Source: Oscillatoriaceae cyanobacterium Prado104
GTDB lineage: Bacteria; Cyanobacteriota; Cyanobacteriia; Cyanobacteriales; Microcoleaceae
Length of the DNA: 38,478 nt
NCBI GenBank assembly: GCA_025454405.1
Contig: JALOON010000096.1
Span: 1 to 38,478 of the forward strand
Direction: 5' to 3'
Position 1 is the stretch's first letter, and every line of letters starts with the position of its first letter. The notes below the pieces were generated by a model, which was given only the letters and a program-made list of their open reading frames with translations, did not search any database and was not told the origin of the DNA. Both the position numbers and the translations under genes were made by a program. Shown here piece by piece: positions 16,051-25,633 of this stretch.

Positions 16051-16734
16051 ATGTCAAATTATCAGATCGAAACGCATCCCGCATTGACAGACGGCTCTCT
16101 TGCTTCCAGAAGCCTTGCATTGATTGTCTCAAGCTTAAACGACTCCAGCTTACACGGCGATTGGTTTGTTGTCTCTACAATTTTGCCCCGAAAACGGGCG
16201 ATCTTACTTAATTCCCCCTCGGATGGAGTCGGGTTAAATAATCTACCACTTCCGCCAAATGCCTCTACCTTCGGACAGATTGACACTCTAAAAATTGTTT
16301 GCCAGGATAGTCCCGGCAAGCCAAAACTGGGTTTTGCGATCGACTACTTGTGCCAACATCAACATCAATTCAAATTGCAAATCAGCCAATTCTCAAAATG
16401 GTACATTTCCTCAACTCAAAAAGATGTTGCACTTGACTGCTGCGACATCGCAAATCCTACTTGTTCTAAGTTTTTAGAACAACTCACAAGTTACCTCTGG
16501 CAAAGCTTTGCGCGTTTTTGCAAACCATCTCAAAACTCAAAATTGCTCCAACAGGCCGATCGAAACAGTGACACAATATTTGAGGCTAAAAGGCTCGATC
16601 GGTTGTTTGATAATCATACAGCTATTCTTAATTGTTGGCGATCGGGTACGGACAAAACACTGCTGTCTCTTTACCGCGTGCCTGCATTGCATTCAATTCT
16701 AGAAGCGCTGCCAGCATCAAGTTTTCAGGGGTAA
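16051..16734 (+). CDS. Hypothetical protein, 227 residues
   Basis: An unrecognised protein, predicted soluble, starting MSNYQIETHPALTDGSLASR. The ATG follows AGGAG by 2-7 nt in ggagccaggagaatg, a good ribosome site and the main support for a real gene. The sequence is rich in Ser, Leu and Cys, with no signal peptide or membrane helix and no motif I can name. Codon use is less biased than in the surrounding genes, so it may be recently acquired or under weak selection. It stands alone between repeat-rich spacers, upstream of the RTX gene cluster and in the same direction. Confidence 0.55.
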   Translation: MSNYQIETHPALTDGSLASRSLALIVSSLNDSSLHGDWFVVSTILPRKRAILLNSPSDGVGLNNLPLPPNASTFGQIDTLKIVCQDSPGKPKLGFAIDYLCQHQHQFKLQISQFSKWYISSTQKDVALDCCDIANPTCSKFLEQLTSYLWQSFARFCKPSQNSKLLQQADRNSDTIFEAKRLDRLFDNHTAILNCWRSGTDKTLLSLYRVPALHSILEALPASSFQG

Positions 16735-17437
16735 GCTGCCAATGCTCGATTTTAACAGAATTTTCCACAGAAACAGGACTTACACGGGCGGGGTCAAATA
16801 CCCGGTTTCTGGCTCGATACCGATCGATATCTCAGGCATACAACCACAATTTTTCTCATAAACCGGGCTTTTTTGCGAAAGTTCCGATCGATTTAATTGC
16901 TGCGGCTAGCTGGAGATTGTGGGTGGCGCACAAGTTAGCCCCATGACAATTAGAATTTTTTCAGCAAATTGGCGAGCGATAATACAGTTTTGCTTTTAAT
17001 AAATGCTTGAAAATCTTTTCGGCATTTACATTCAACTGTCTTGAATATCTACCGCGCATTCAAGAAAGAGTCGCATTGCCCTAAAATTCTACATTTTATC
17101 GAGCTAGTTTCGGCTGGAATGATGCAATGGTAGTGCATCTATATCCTGCTGCTTTTTTGCCTGCGCTCGCATATTTTTACATGAAATCAAAGCACTAATG
17201 CCCTGCTATCTATCTTGAACAGACCCACAAACTATTGTTATTTTTTAGCAAAAAACTCTGCTAAAAAATTAATTTACTACAAAAGACAACTGTCAATTCC
17301 GGACAAAAAAACAACAAATAAAATTTTTTCATCTCTTGCCTTGAGGCGAAAATATGTGTTAAGTTAAAAACAAATGATTCTGATGAGATTACTCCCAGGC
17401 TGTATCTACCAATAATGCCATTGATGGAGAATCTAAT
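16735..17437. other. 703-bp AT-rich spacer upstream of the first RTX gene
   Basis: No credible gene was found. It contains short dispersed cccggtttctgg and aaccgggctttttt motifs (about 16800 and 16860) and a perfect A/T hairpin at 17241-17268. The promoter of the first RTX gene should lie in its right half; no box can be assigned with confidence. A ggag sequence about 10 nt before the ATG at 17438 is the likely ribosome site. Confidence 0.5.
17241..17268. terminator. Perfect A/T-rich hairpin, possible bidirectional terminator
   Basis: ttttttagca at 17241-17250 pairs exactly with tgctaaaaaa at 17259-17268 around an 8-nt loop. There is no GC-rich core, so termination would be weak; a protein-binding site is an alternative. 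It lies about 170 bp before the first RTX gene. Confidence 0.4.
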
Positions 17438-20400
17438 ATGACAGCTACGTTCGCTCAATTTAATCCACAAACTTCCCTGAAAGATTTACCACCTCGTGCC
17501 ATAGTATTTATCGATGCTGGGGTAGAAGACTACCAATCAATAGCAGCGGGTGTGCTACCAGGACAGCAGGTAATCCTGCTCGATCGGGACAAAAATGGCA
17601 TCGAACAAATTACCTCAGAACTGGAAAAATATGCCTCTACAAACGGGGCGATCAACTCGGTACACATTATTTCCCACGGCAGCGAAGGCAGCCTGCAACT
17701 GGGCAACACCACTCTAGGTTCGGACAACATCGAACAATATAAAAGCCAGTTAGAAAAATGGCAAACTTCGCTAGCTCCCCAAGCGGATGTCATGGTCTAC
17801 GGCTGCTATGTAGCCTCCGATACAGGCGCTAATTTTGTTAGCAGAATTGCTGAATTAACAGGGGCTGATGTTGCAGCATCCACCAACATCACAGGTCGCA
17901 GTGGCGACTGGAACTTAGAATTTGCTAAAGGCGAAATTGAATCGCAGCTAGCTCTAACGCCGGAAGCAATGGCAAATTACCAAGGCGATTTAGCAACTAT
18001 CGTCGTTACCACAAATGCTGATAGCGGGCCCGGCTCTTTAAGAGCCGCGATCGCCTCCGCAGCAGCCGGCGATACGATTACCTTCGCCCCCAGTTTAGCC
18101 AACCAAACCATTACCCTCACCAGCGGTCAGCTCGACATTCCTGTCGGCAAAAACCTGACGATCGACGGTGCCGCAGCCTCCGGTTTAACCATCAGCGGCA
18201 ACAACGCATCCCGTGCCTTTTTTGTCAATGCCAACGTTGTTACGGCCACTAGCTTTACGCTCAAAAACCTCAACATCACCAACGGTAAAACCACAGATCG
18301 AGGTGGCGCGATCGGCACAACAGACGAAGTAAGCATCACAGTAGACAACGTTCAGTTCAATAACAACGTTGCCGATAAAGGCGGTGGCGCAATCTTCGGT
18401 AATTTCAACAATACCCTCACAGTCTCAAACAGTAAATTCAACGGCAACATCGCCACAGCCGCGAATGACGAACGCGGTGCAGGTGCGATCGGCTTTTTGA
18501 GTTTTAAAGCGATTACAGTCACCAACAGCGAATTCACCAACAACAAAGGAATTAATGGCGGGGCGATTAATAGCCTTCAAGGCAAGTTGACAATTCAAAA
18601 CTCGCGATTTATCGGCAACGATACCACCGCAGCCGTTTACGCAACAGGCCAAGGCAATGCCTTCTTAAGGGGTTTTGGCGGTGCAGTTTACACGGACAGA
18701 GCCAGCAATCCCAGCGAACCCTCTGGCACAATTCGCATTACCGGCAGCGTATTTCAAGACAATAAAGGTCGGGGCGAAGGAGGCGCAGCTTACCTGTTCA
18801 CCGGCAGCCAAGACAATGTAATTCTGGAAAACAGCACCTTCCAAAATAACGAAATTCTGGGGCTACCCAACGGTGGAAATCCTGGAAACGGTGGCGGGGC
18901 AACGATTTTGAGCGACAGCACCAACCGGGGGTTGACGATTAACAACACCACCTTTGCTGGCAACAAAGCAGGCAATCAAGGCGGCGGCCTGTGGACTCGC
19001 AATGCACCAGGTACGATTACTAACAGTACGTTTTCTGACAACTCTACGGCGTTTGCTCCTGGTGATTTCAACAAACTCGGCGGTGCGATGACTCTTGGTG
19101 CACCCACAACCATTGTCAACACCACGATCGCCGATAATTACGCCGGCTGGGTTGGTGGAGGTATCTTCGCTACCGCTAATAATGTCACCCTCAAAAACAC
19201 GGTTTTATCCAAGAATACAGCCGGTAACGGCGGGAACAATTGGGGAATTCAGCAACACACCACCGCCCAATACGCTGACCAAGGAGGGAATTTTCAGTGG
19301 CCTCCAAAAAACCCCAATGATGGAAGCGATTTCAATGCGACTGCCAGCATTACGATCGCCGACCCCCTGCTGGGTCCCCTGCAAACTATTAACGGTGCTT
19401 TAGTAAGGCCGCTGCTGGCGGGAAGTCCGGCTATTGACAAAGGCGTGGCATCAGGTGCTCCCACTAGCGATCAGCGCGGTGCGACTCGTCCGATCGACGG
19501 CGATACAATTCCAGGGGCGATCGTCGATAGCGGTTCTTTTGAATTTGGCGGAACAGTCGCCCCGACTCCGACGCCGACACCAACTCCCGCGCCAACGCCA
19601 ACGCCAACACCAACTCCGGCTCCAACGCCCACTCCGGCGCCAACGCCAACGCCAACACCAACTCCGGCTCCAACGCCCACTCCGGCTCCAACGCCAACGC
19701 CAACACCAACTCCGGCTCCAACGCCCACTCCGGCTCCAACGCCGACACCGACACCAACTCCGGCTCCAACGCCCACTCCGGCTCCAACGCCGACACCGAC
19801 AACGCCCACTCCGGCTCCAACGCCGACACCTACCGGTACGACGCCAACACCCGTACCGACACCAACTCCAGCTCCAACGCCCACTCCGGCCCCAACTCCG
19901 ACTCCAACGCCCACTCCCGCGCCGACACCAACTCCCGCGCCGACACCAACTCCGACGCCAACTCCGGCACCAACTCCAACCCCCGCGCCGACACCGACGC
20001 CGACACCGACACCCGCGCCGACACCAACTCCGGCACCAACTCCCACACCAGTAGATGATGGCATCATCGAACGCCTGAATGCCCCGGAACTCAACTCCAA
20101 CAACATTACTCCGAACCCCGCCCAACAAACTCTCAACGGCGGTGAAGGCCCTGATTTCATCATGGGCAGCCGCATCAACGAGTCAGTTAACGGACTCGGC
20201 GGCAGTGACACCTTGTTTGGAATGGGCGGCAACGACAACATCGACGGCGGCGCAGATAACGATGTCCTCTTCGGCAACGACGGCACCGATTTAATTCAAG
20301 GTGGCGCTGGCAACGATACCGCCTTCGGTGGCAAAGATAACGACACCATCGTCGGTGGCGAAGGCAGCGACTTGTTGAGGGGAGATAACGGCAAGGATAC

Positions 20401-21031
20401 TGTTGCTGGGGGCACCGGCAGCGATACGATTTTCGGCGGCAAAGATGACGATTTGCTACTAGGAGAAGACGGCGACGACAATATCTCCGGCAACATAGGA
20501 AAAGACACGATTAACGCTGGCAGCGGTAACGATATTGTCTTCGGAAATGAGGATGACGACCTGATTTTTGGTAAAGCTGGCAACGACACGCTGTACGGCG
20601 GCAAAGGTAACGACAGTATCGGCGGCGGCGATGGCAACGATTTGCTCTTCGGCAATAACGAAAACGATTTGCTTGAGGGCTTCACCGGCAACGACTCGCT
20701 GTACGGTGGCAAAGGTAGCGATAGCCTTCTGGGCAATGCTGGTAACGATTTGCTGTCGGGAGATGCTGGGGACGATACTTTAATCGGCGGTTCTGGCAAT
20801 GACGTGTTTTTACTAACTCGAAATTCGGGAACTGATTTGATTACTGATTTCCGCAAGGGTGAGGATTTGATTGGTTTGAATCCGGGTTTGAGCTTCAATC
20901 AACTCACGATTACTTCGAGCAACAACCAAACTTTGATTAGCGTGACTGGTAACAATCAATTGTTGGCACGAATCAACGGTCTGGCTCCGAATACTCTCAC
21001 CGCTTCCGATTTCACTCAGGTAACGATTTAA
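17438..21031 (+). CDS. RTX protein 1: DUF4347 - beta-helix - Pro/Thr linker - calcium-binding repeats
   Basis: A 1,197-residue probable extracellular protein. Residues about 20-185 form a DUF4347 domain (AIVFIDAGVEDYQSIAAGVL; IISHG with His80; MVYGC with Cys123; GADVAAST). Residues about 189-700 form a right-handed beta-helix region rich in GGAI/GGGxW and NNT turns, opening TTNADSGPGSLRAAIASA and closing with a choice-of-anchor-Q-like GSPAIDKG ... DQRGATRP. A PTPTPAPTP linker follows (about 709-870). About 23 RTX nonapeptides (GGxGxDxLx, about 898-1120) and a C-terminal domain ending SDFTQVTI complete it. No signal peptide is present, which fits type I secretion with an uncleaved C-terminal signal; no transporter lies in the window. 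It is probably a surface or matrix protein. It is the most divergent of three tandem paralogues. Confidence 0.9.
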   Translation: MTATFAQFNPQTSLKDLPPRAIVFIDAGVEDYQSIAAGVLPGQQVILLDRDKNGIEQITSELEKYASTNGAINSVHIISHGSEGSLQLGNTTLGSDNIEQYKSQLEKWQTSLAPQADVMVYGCYVASDTGANFVSRIAELTGADVAASTNITGRSGDWNLEFAKGEIESQLALTPEAMANYQGDLATIVVTTNADSGPGSLRAAIASAAAGDTITFAPSLANQTITLTSGQLDIPVGKNLTIDGAAASGLTISGNNASRAFFVNANVVTATSFTLKNLNITNGKTTDRGGAIGTTDEVSITVDNVQFNNNVADKGGGAIFGNFNNTLTVSNSKFNGNIATAANDERGAGAIGFLSFKAITVTNSEFTNNKGINGGAINSLQGKLTIQNSRFIGNDTTAAVYATGQGNAFLRGFGGAVYTDRASNPSEPSGTIRITGSVFQDNKGRGEGGAAYLFTGSQDNVILENSTFQNNEILGLPNGGNPGNGGGATILSDSTNRGLTINNTTFAGNKAGNQGGGLWTRNAPGTITNSTFSDNSTAFAPGDFNKLGGAMTLGAPTTIVNTTIADNYAGWVGGGIFATANNVTLKNTVLSKNTAGNGGNNWGIQQHTTAQYADQGGNFQWPPKNPNDGSDFNATASITIADPLLGPLQTINGALVRPLLAGSPAIDKGVASGAPTSDQRGATRPIDGDTIPGAIVDSGSFEFGGTVAPTPTPTPTPAPTPTPTPTPAPTPTPAPTPTPTPTPAPTPTPAPTPTPTPTPAPTPTPAPTPTPTPTPAPTPTPAPTPTPTTPTPAPTPTPTGTTPTPVPTPTPAPTPTPAPTPTPTPTPAPTPTPAPTPTPTPTPAPTPTPAPTPTPTPTPAPTPTPAPTPTPVDDGIIERLNAPELNSNNITPNPAQQTLNGGEGPDFIMGSRINESVNGLGGSDTLFGMGGNDNIDGGADNDVLFGNDGTDLIQGGAGNDTAFGGKDNDTIVGGEGSDLLRGDNGKDTVAGGTGSDTIFGGKDDDLLLGEDGDDNISGNIGKDTINAGSGNDIVFGNEDDDLIFGKAGNDTLYGGKGNDSIGGGDGNDLLFGNNENDLLEGFTGNDSLYGGKGSDSLLGNAGNDLLSGDAGDDTLIGGSGNDVFLLTRNSGTDLITDFRKGEDLIGLNPGLSFNQLTITSSNNQTLISVTGNNQLLARINGLAPNTLTASDFTQVTI
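19558..20050 (+). repeat. Low-complexity linker repeat in RTX gene 1
   Basis: About 490 bp of PT/PA-coding triplet pairs in long identical blocks, with the interruption TGTTPTPVPTPTP at about 19830 that also occurs in the other two paralogues. The antisense strand reads as long GVGVGAGVG frames, which are artefacts of the repeat. Confidence 0.9.
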
Positions 21032-21034
21032 CGA

Positions 21035-21348
21035 AGTCTAGATCCCCCTAAATCCCCCTTAAAAAGGGGGACTTCCCGAAATCTAGATCCCCCTAAATCC
21101 CCCTTAAGAAGGGGGACTTTGAGAAGTCTAGATCCCCCTAAATCCCCCTTAAAAAGGGGGACTTCCCGAAATCTAGATCCCCCTAAATCCCCCTTGAGAA
21201 GGGGGACTTTGAGAAGTCTAGATCCCCCTAAATCCCCTTAAAAAGGGGGACTTTGAGAAGTCTAGATCCCCCTAAATCCCCCTTAAGAAGGGGGACTTTG
21301 AGAATACTCCGGTCCCTCCCTTCTTAAGGGGGGCTAGGGGGGATCTAA
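21035..21348. repeat. Array of six direct hairpin units plus one inverted unit
   Basis: Six head-to-tail copies of about 45 bp each begin tctagatccccctaaatc and contain a hairpin formed by cccctta and aaggggg. A seventh, inverted unit closes the array at about 21309-21348. Units alternate between two spacings (acttcccgaa and actttgaga), as if a two-unit block had been duplicated. It directly follows the stop codon of RTX gene 1 and could act as a terminator series. The next 370 bp to RTX gene 2 hold nothing recognisable. Confidence 0.9.
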
Positions 21349-21722
21349 GTCTCAAGGTTAAACAAAAATCTGTGACTGCACTTGACGCCCTAGTTAATAC
21401 CAACACTCTCCTGTCCCGCCCAACAAAAATGATGCTGATGATAGCTGACAGCCGATCGAACGATAGTTGGCAGTAGACCTGGGACAGTAAATAGCAAGCA
21501 GTCGATCGCGCAAGAACTCGACAATACCGATCGCCAAGATTATTCAAACCAGATTAGAACCGCAACAACAACAAATCTGGTGGTTGCCTGAAGTTGATTC
21601 AGGAAAAAAGTATTCGCAAACAAAGTGATTTACAAGTTGCGATTTGAGAAAGATCGCGCCCAACCAAAATTTATCGTGCGCCTCTTTCAACCAACAGCAA
21701 ACATTATCAGAGGGTATGTAAC

Positions 21723-24700
21723 ATGAATTCGACTTTTGCCAATACCGATCCTCAATTGCTCTTCAAAAATGCTCGCCCCAAGTCGATCGCATTTATCGAT
21801 CCTGACTTGGATGACTATCAAACTATCGCTAGTGGCGTACTTCCCGGCACAGAGGCGATCTTCCTCGATAAAAATAGCAACGGCATCGAGCAAATTACTG
21901 CAAAATTGCAAGAAATTGCTGCTGCTGGCGAAACTGTAGGCTCGGTTCACATTTTTTCTCACGGCAATTCTGGCAGCTTGCAGTTAGGTTCTGCAACCTT
22001 AAATTCGGGTAATTTGAATCAGTATGCCAGCCAGTTACAAGAGTGGCGGACTGCACTCAGCGACAAAGCAGATCTCGTGCTGTACGGGTGCGATGTGGCT
22101 GCGGGTGATGGTGCTAATTTTGTCAGTCAACTGGGCGAATTAACTGGTGCCGATATTGCAGCTTCTACCGATTTAACCGGCAGCGGAGGCAACTGGAATT
22201 TAGAGTTTGCTAAAGGTGATATCGAAACACCGCTAGCTTTGACTCCAGAGACAATGGCAGATTACCGGGGAACTTTAGCTACGATTACCGTTACCACCAA
22301 TGCTGATAGCGGACCTGGTTCTTTGAGAAATGCGATCGCCTCGGCACAAGCAGGGGATACAATTCAATTTGCCCCGAGTTTGGCAAATCAAACAATTACT
22401 CTCACTTCCGGCCAACTTGTCATCAACAAAAACTTGACAATTGACGCAGTTGGTGCAGCTAATTTAACTGTCAGCGGTAACAATGCTTCGCGGGTATTTC
22501 TGACAGAAGGTTCGACAAATGTAACGCTGAGAAACCTGATTATTGCTAACGGCCGAGTTTCGGGGACCGATCCGAATAACGAAGCAACTAGCGGCGGCGG
22601 CGGCATTCAAACAGGAGGTAACAGCACTTTAACTTTAGAAAACTCTCAAGTCAACAATAATGTTGCCGGTTACGGTGGAGGAATTTACACTGGTTTCCGC
22701 AGTACCACGACTGTAATTAACAGCAAATTTAACAATAATGACGGTTCTTTAGCTGACAATACCGAACGCGGCGGCGGGGCGATCGCGACTAAAAGCGGCG
22801 GTACTTTGACGATTCGGGGCAGCGAGTTTAATAACAATAAAGGCAGCTACGGCGGCGCTGTCAATAACTTGCTCGGCAGCATGACGATCGAAAACTCTAA
22901 GTTCGTTGGCAACCGTGTCGAAAAAGGCGTTGGCGGCGGGGTATTTGTGGACGGCGCGAATGCTTCAGGTCCGAATGCAACACCCGGTCCTGTCCCCGGA
23001 AATGTGATCATTCGCGGCAGTACATTTGACGGAAATATTGCTGCTGGAGAAGCAGGGGGAGCATTTTTGTTCGGCTATTTTCAAGACAAATTTGTTTTAG
23101 AAAATAGCACTTTCATTAACAACAAAGCAGTCAAAAATGCGGCAGGTATTGGAGGTTCCGGCGGCGGAGTCCGCCACGGCAATGCCGATTTGACCGTGAC
23201 AAATACTACCTTTGCCAACAACACAGCAGAGGATAACGGCGGCGGTTTGTGGTTTGGGGAAGATGGCAATGTCACGATTACCAACAGTACCTTTTCCAAC
23301 AATACCGCGGCCAAACAAGGCGGTGGCATGGTAGTCGGTAACAGAGATTCGTTCTCGACGAATATTGTCAATTCGACTTTTGCTAACAATACAGCCGGCG
23401 AATATTCCGGAGGAATTGCTACTTTTGGCAATCAGCCGGTTACTGTCAAGAATACGATTTTCGATCGCAATACGGCGGGCAATCCTTTCAAAGTTAAATA
23501 CCAAACCGGTAGAGAACTAATCGACGGCGGCAACAACCTGCAATTTCCCGCGAAATTAACCACGGGCGATCCGAACGATAATAATGCCACGGCAAACGTG
23601 ACGATCGCCGATCCGAAACTCGGCACTTTGCAAAACATTAACGGCGCTTTCGTCTTGCCTTTGCTGGCGGGAAGTCCGGCAATTGACAAGGGTACCGGTG
23701 CGGGCGCGCCGGCTGCAGATCAGCGGGGCGTGACTCGCCCGGTTGACGGCGATGGGAATGGAAGTGCGATCGTGGATATTGGCGCTTATGAATTTAACGG
23801 TACTGTAACGCCGACACCGACGCCAACACCGACGCCCGCGCCGACACCAACTCCTGCGCCGACACCGACACCGACACCAACACCCGCGCCGACACCAACT
23901 CCGGCACCGACACCGACACCGACACCGACTCCGGCACCGACACCGACTCCGGCACCGACACCGACACCGACGCCAACTCCCGCGCCAACACCAACTCCGG
24001 CACCAACGCCGACACCGACACCGACGCCCGCGCCGACACCAACACCCGCGCCGACACCGACACCGACGCCAACTCCCGCGCCGACACCGACTCCGGCACC
24101 AACTCCCACACCTACCGGTACGACACCAACACCCGTACCGACACCAACTCCGGCACCAACGCCCACTCCAGCACCAACTCCGACTCCGACGCCGACTCCA
24201 GCGCCGACACCAACACCCGCGCCAACTCCGACTCCGACGCCAACACCGGCACCGACACCAACTCCAGCACCTGCTCCAACGCCGACACCAACTCCCGCGC
24301 CGACTCCAACTCCGGCACCAACTCCCACGCCAGTAGATGAAGTCATCATCGAACGCCTGAATGCCCCCGAGCTCAACCTTGGCAGCATTAACCCGAATCC
24401 CACCCAACAAACTCTCAACGGCGGTGAAGACTCGAATTTCATCATGGGTAACAGCATCAACGAGTCAATTAACGGACTCGGCGGCAATGACACTCTCTTC
24501 GGGATGGGCGGTAGCGACAACATCGACGGCGGCGCAGATAACGATGTCCTTTTCGGTAATGAAGGCACCGATTTAATTCAAGGCGGTACGGGCAACGATA
24601 CCGTTTACGGCGGTAAAGATGGCGACACCGTTGTCGGCGGAGATGGCAGCGACTTTCTAAGGGGAGATAACGGCAGGGATACTGTTGCTGGCGGGATTGG

Positions 24701-25313
24701 TAACGATACGATTTTCGGCGGTAAAGAGGATGATTTATTGCTGGGAGAAGATGGTGACGATTTCCTTTCCGGCAACTTAGGAAAAGATACGATTAATGCT
24801 GGTAACGGCAACGATACTGTATTCGGAAATGAGGATGATGACCTAATTTTTGGGAAAGCAGGAAATGACACGCTGTACGGCGGCAAAGGCAACGACAGTA
24901 TCGGCGGCGGCGACGGCAATGATTTGCTGTACGGCAACAATGACAACGATTTTCTGGAGGGTTACACGGGCAACGATACTCTGTTCGGCGGTAAAGGTAG
25001 CGATAGTCTCTCAGGCAATGCAGGTAACGATTTGCTAGCGGGAGATTTTGGAGACGATACTTTAATCGGCGGTTCCGGCAATGATGTATTTTTGCTGAGT
25101 CAAAGTTTGGGTAGCGATACGATTACTGATTTCCGCAAGGGTGAGGATTTAATTGGTTTGAATCCGGGTTTGAGTTTCAACCAACTGACGATTACTTCGA
25201 GCAACAACCAGACTTTAATTAGCGTGACTGCTAACAATCAATTGTTGGCAAAACTCAATAATGTTGCTCCGAATACTCTGACTGCTAGCGATTTCACTCA
25301 GGTAACGATTTAA
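21723..25313 (+). CDS. RTX protein 2: DUF4347 - beta-helix - Pro/Thr linker - calcium-binding repeats
   Basis: A 1,196-residue paralogue with the same domain order. DUF4347 at about 20-185 has His80 (IFSHG) and Cys123 (VLYGC) at the same positions as in protein 1. The beta-helix region (about 188-690) ends GSPAIDKGTGAGAPAADQRG; the linker (about 697-870) is the longest of the three; RTX repeats occupy about 895-1120, and the C-terminus is SDFTQVTI. The DUF4347 DNA is nearly identical to that of RTX gene 3, and the leader gcaaacattatcagagggt also has a counterpart there, so these two arose by the more recent duplication. AGAGGG lies about 8 nt before the ATG. The likely location is outside the cell, by type I secretion. 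Confidence 0.9.
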   Translation: MNSTFANTDPQLLFKNARPKSIAFIDPDLDDYQTIASGVLPGTEAIFLDKNSNGIEQITAKLQEIAAAGETVGSVHIFSHGNSGSLQLGSATLNSGNLNQYASQLQEWRTALSDKADLVLYGCDVAAGDGANFVSQLGELTGADIAASTDLTGSGGNWNLEFAKGDIETPLALTPETMADYRGTLATITVTTNADSGPGSLRNAIASAQAGDTIQFAPSLANQTITLTSGQLVINKNLTIDAVGAANLTVSGNNASRVFLTEGSTNVTLRNLIIANGRVSGTDPNNEATSGGGGIQTGGNSTLTLENSQVNNNVAGYGGGIYTGFRSTTTVINSKFNNNDGSLADNTERGGGAIATKSGGTLTIRGSEFNNNKGSYGGAVNNLLGSMTIENSKFVGNRVEKGVGGGVFVDGANASGPNATPGPVPGNVIIRGSTFDGNIAAGEAGGAFLFGYFQDKFVLENSTFINNKAVKNAAGIGGSGGGVRHGNADLTVTNTTFANNTAEDNGGGLWFGEDGNVTITNSTFSNNTAAKQGGGMVVGNRDSFSTNIVNSTFANNTAGEYSGGIATFGNQPVTVKNTIFDRNTAGNPFKVKYQTGRELIDGGNNLQFPAKLTTGDPNDNNATANVTIADPKLGTLQNINGAFVLPLLAGSPAIDKGTGAGAPAADQRGVTRPVDGDGNGSAIVDIGAYEFNGTVTPTPTPTPTPAPTPTPAPTPTPTPTPAPTPTPAPTPTPTPTPAPTPTPAPTPTPTPTPAPTPTPAPTPTPTPTPAPTPTPAPTPTPTPTPAPTPTPAPTPTPTGTTPTPVPTPTPAPTPTPAPTPTPTPTPAPTPTPAPTPTPTPTPAPTPTPAPAPTPTPTPAPTPTPAPTPTPVDEVIIERLNAPELNLGSINPNPTQQTLNGGEDSNFIMGNSINESINGLGGNDTLFGMGGSDNIDGGADNDVLFGNEGTDLIQGGTGNDTVYGGKDGDTVVGGDGSDFLRGDNGRDTVAGGIGNDTIFGGKEDDLLLGEDGDDFLSGNLGKDTINAGNGNDTVFGNEDDDLIFGKAGNDTLYGGKGNDSIGGGDGNDLLYGNNDNDFLEGYTGNDTLFGGKGSDSLSGNAGNDLLAGDFGDDTLIGGSGNDVFLLSQSLGSDTITDFRKGEDLIGLNPGLSFNQLTITSSNNQTLISVTANNQLLAKLNNVAPNTLTASDFTQVTI
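23809..24332 (+). repeat. Low-complexity linker repeat in RTX gene 2
   Basis: About 520 bp of PT/PA-coding repeats, with the shared TGTTPTPVPTPTP interruption near 24115. Block length and order differ from genes 1 and 3, pointing to slippage or unequal exchange. Confidence 0.9.
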
Positions 25314-25331
25314 CTGAGGAGGAAGCAGACA

Positions 25332-25449
25332 GTTTGTAGTGAGAACTTTAGTCATTCAGCGGACTGAAGCCTTCACTACAAACTTATCCGACGAGCGGTT
25401 TGTAGTGAGGATTTGAGTTATTCAGCGGACTGAATTTTTCACTACAGAC
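25332..25449. repeat. Two palindromic gtttgtagtga elements downstream of RTX gene 2
   Basis: Elements at 25332-25383 and 25398-25449 each have arms gtttgtagtga and tcactaca(a/g)ac (11 bp) around a conserved ttcagcggactgaa centre. A third copy follows RTX gene 3. They lie within the 320-bp spacer to RTX gene 3 and may terminate or protect transcripts; the remainder of the spacer shows nothing else. Confidence 0.85.
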
Positions 25450-25633
25450 TAATTCATCGCAATATTCGATCGACCTTATTTGACGCAATCAAAATTAATT
25501 TGTCGAACTTGTTCCAACCGAATCGCCACTAATTTTAATACAAAAACTTAATCGAAATAGATTTTCACAAAACCGAATAATTTTCTGGGTGCATCTGCTG
25601 GCAAACAACAAACATTTTTAGAGGACATACAAA

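Noticed and set aside
19451..20286. Long minus-strand frames of GVGVGAGVG and Arg/Trp-rich type across the linker of RTX gene 1
   Set aside because: They are the complement of the PT/PA repeat; open frames in all phases are expected there. The same applies to 23556-24568 and 27617-28695.
21035..21348. Regular repeats suggesting a CRISPR array
   Set aside because: Units are contiguous hairpins with no unique spacers between them, and one unit is inverted.
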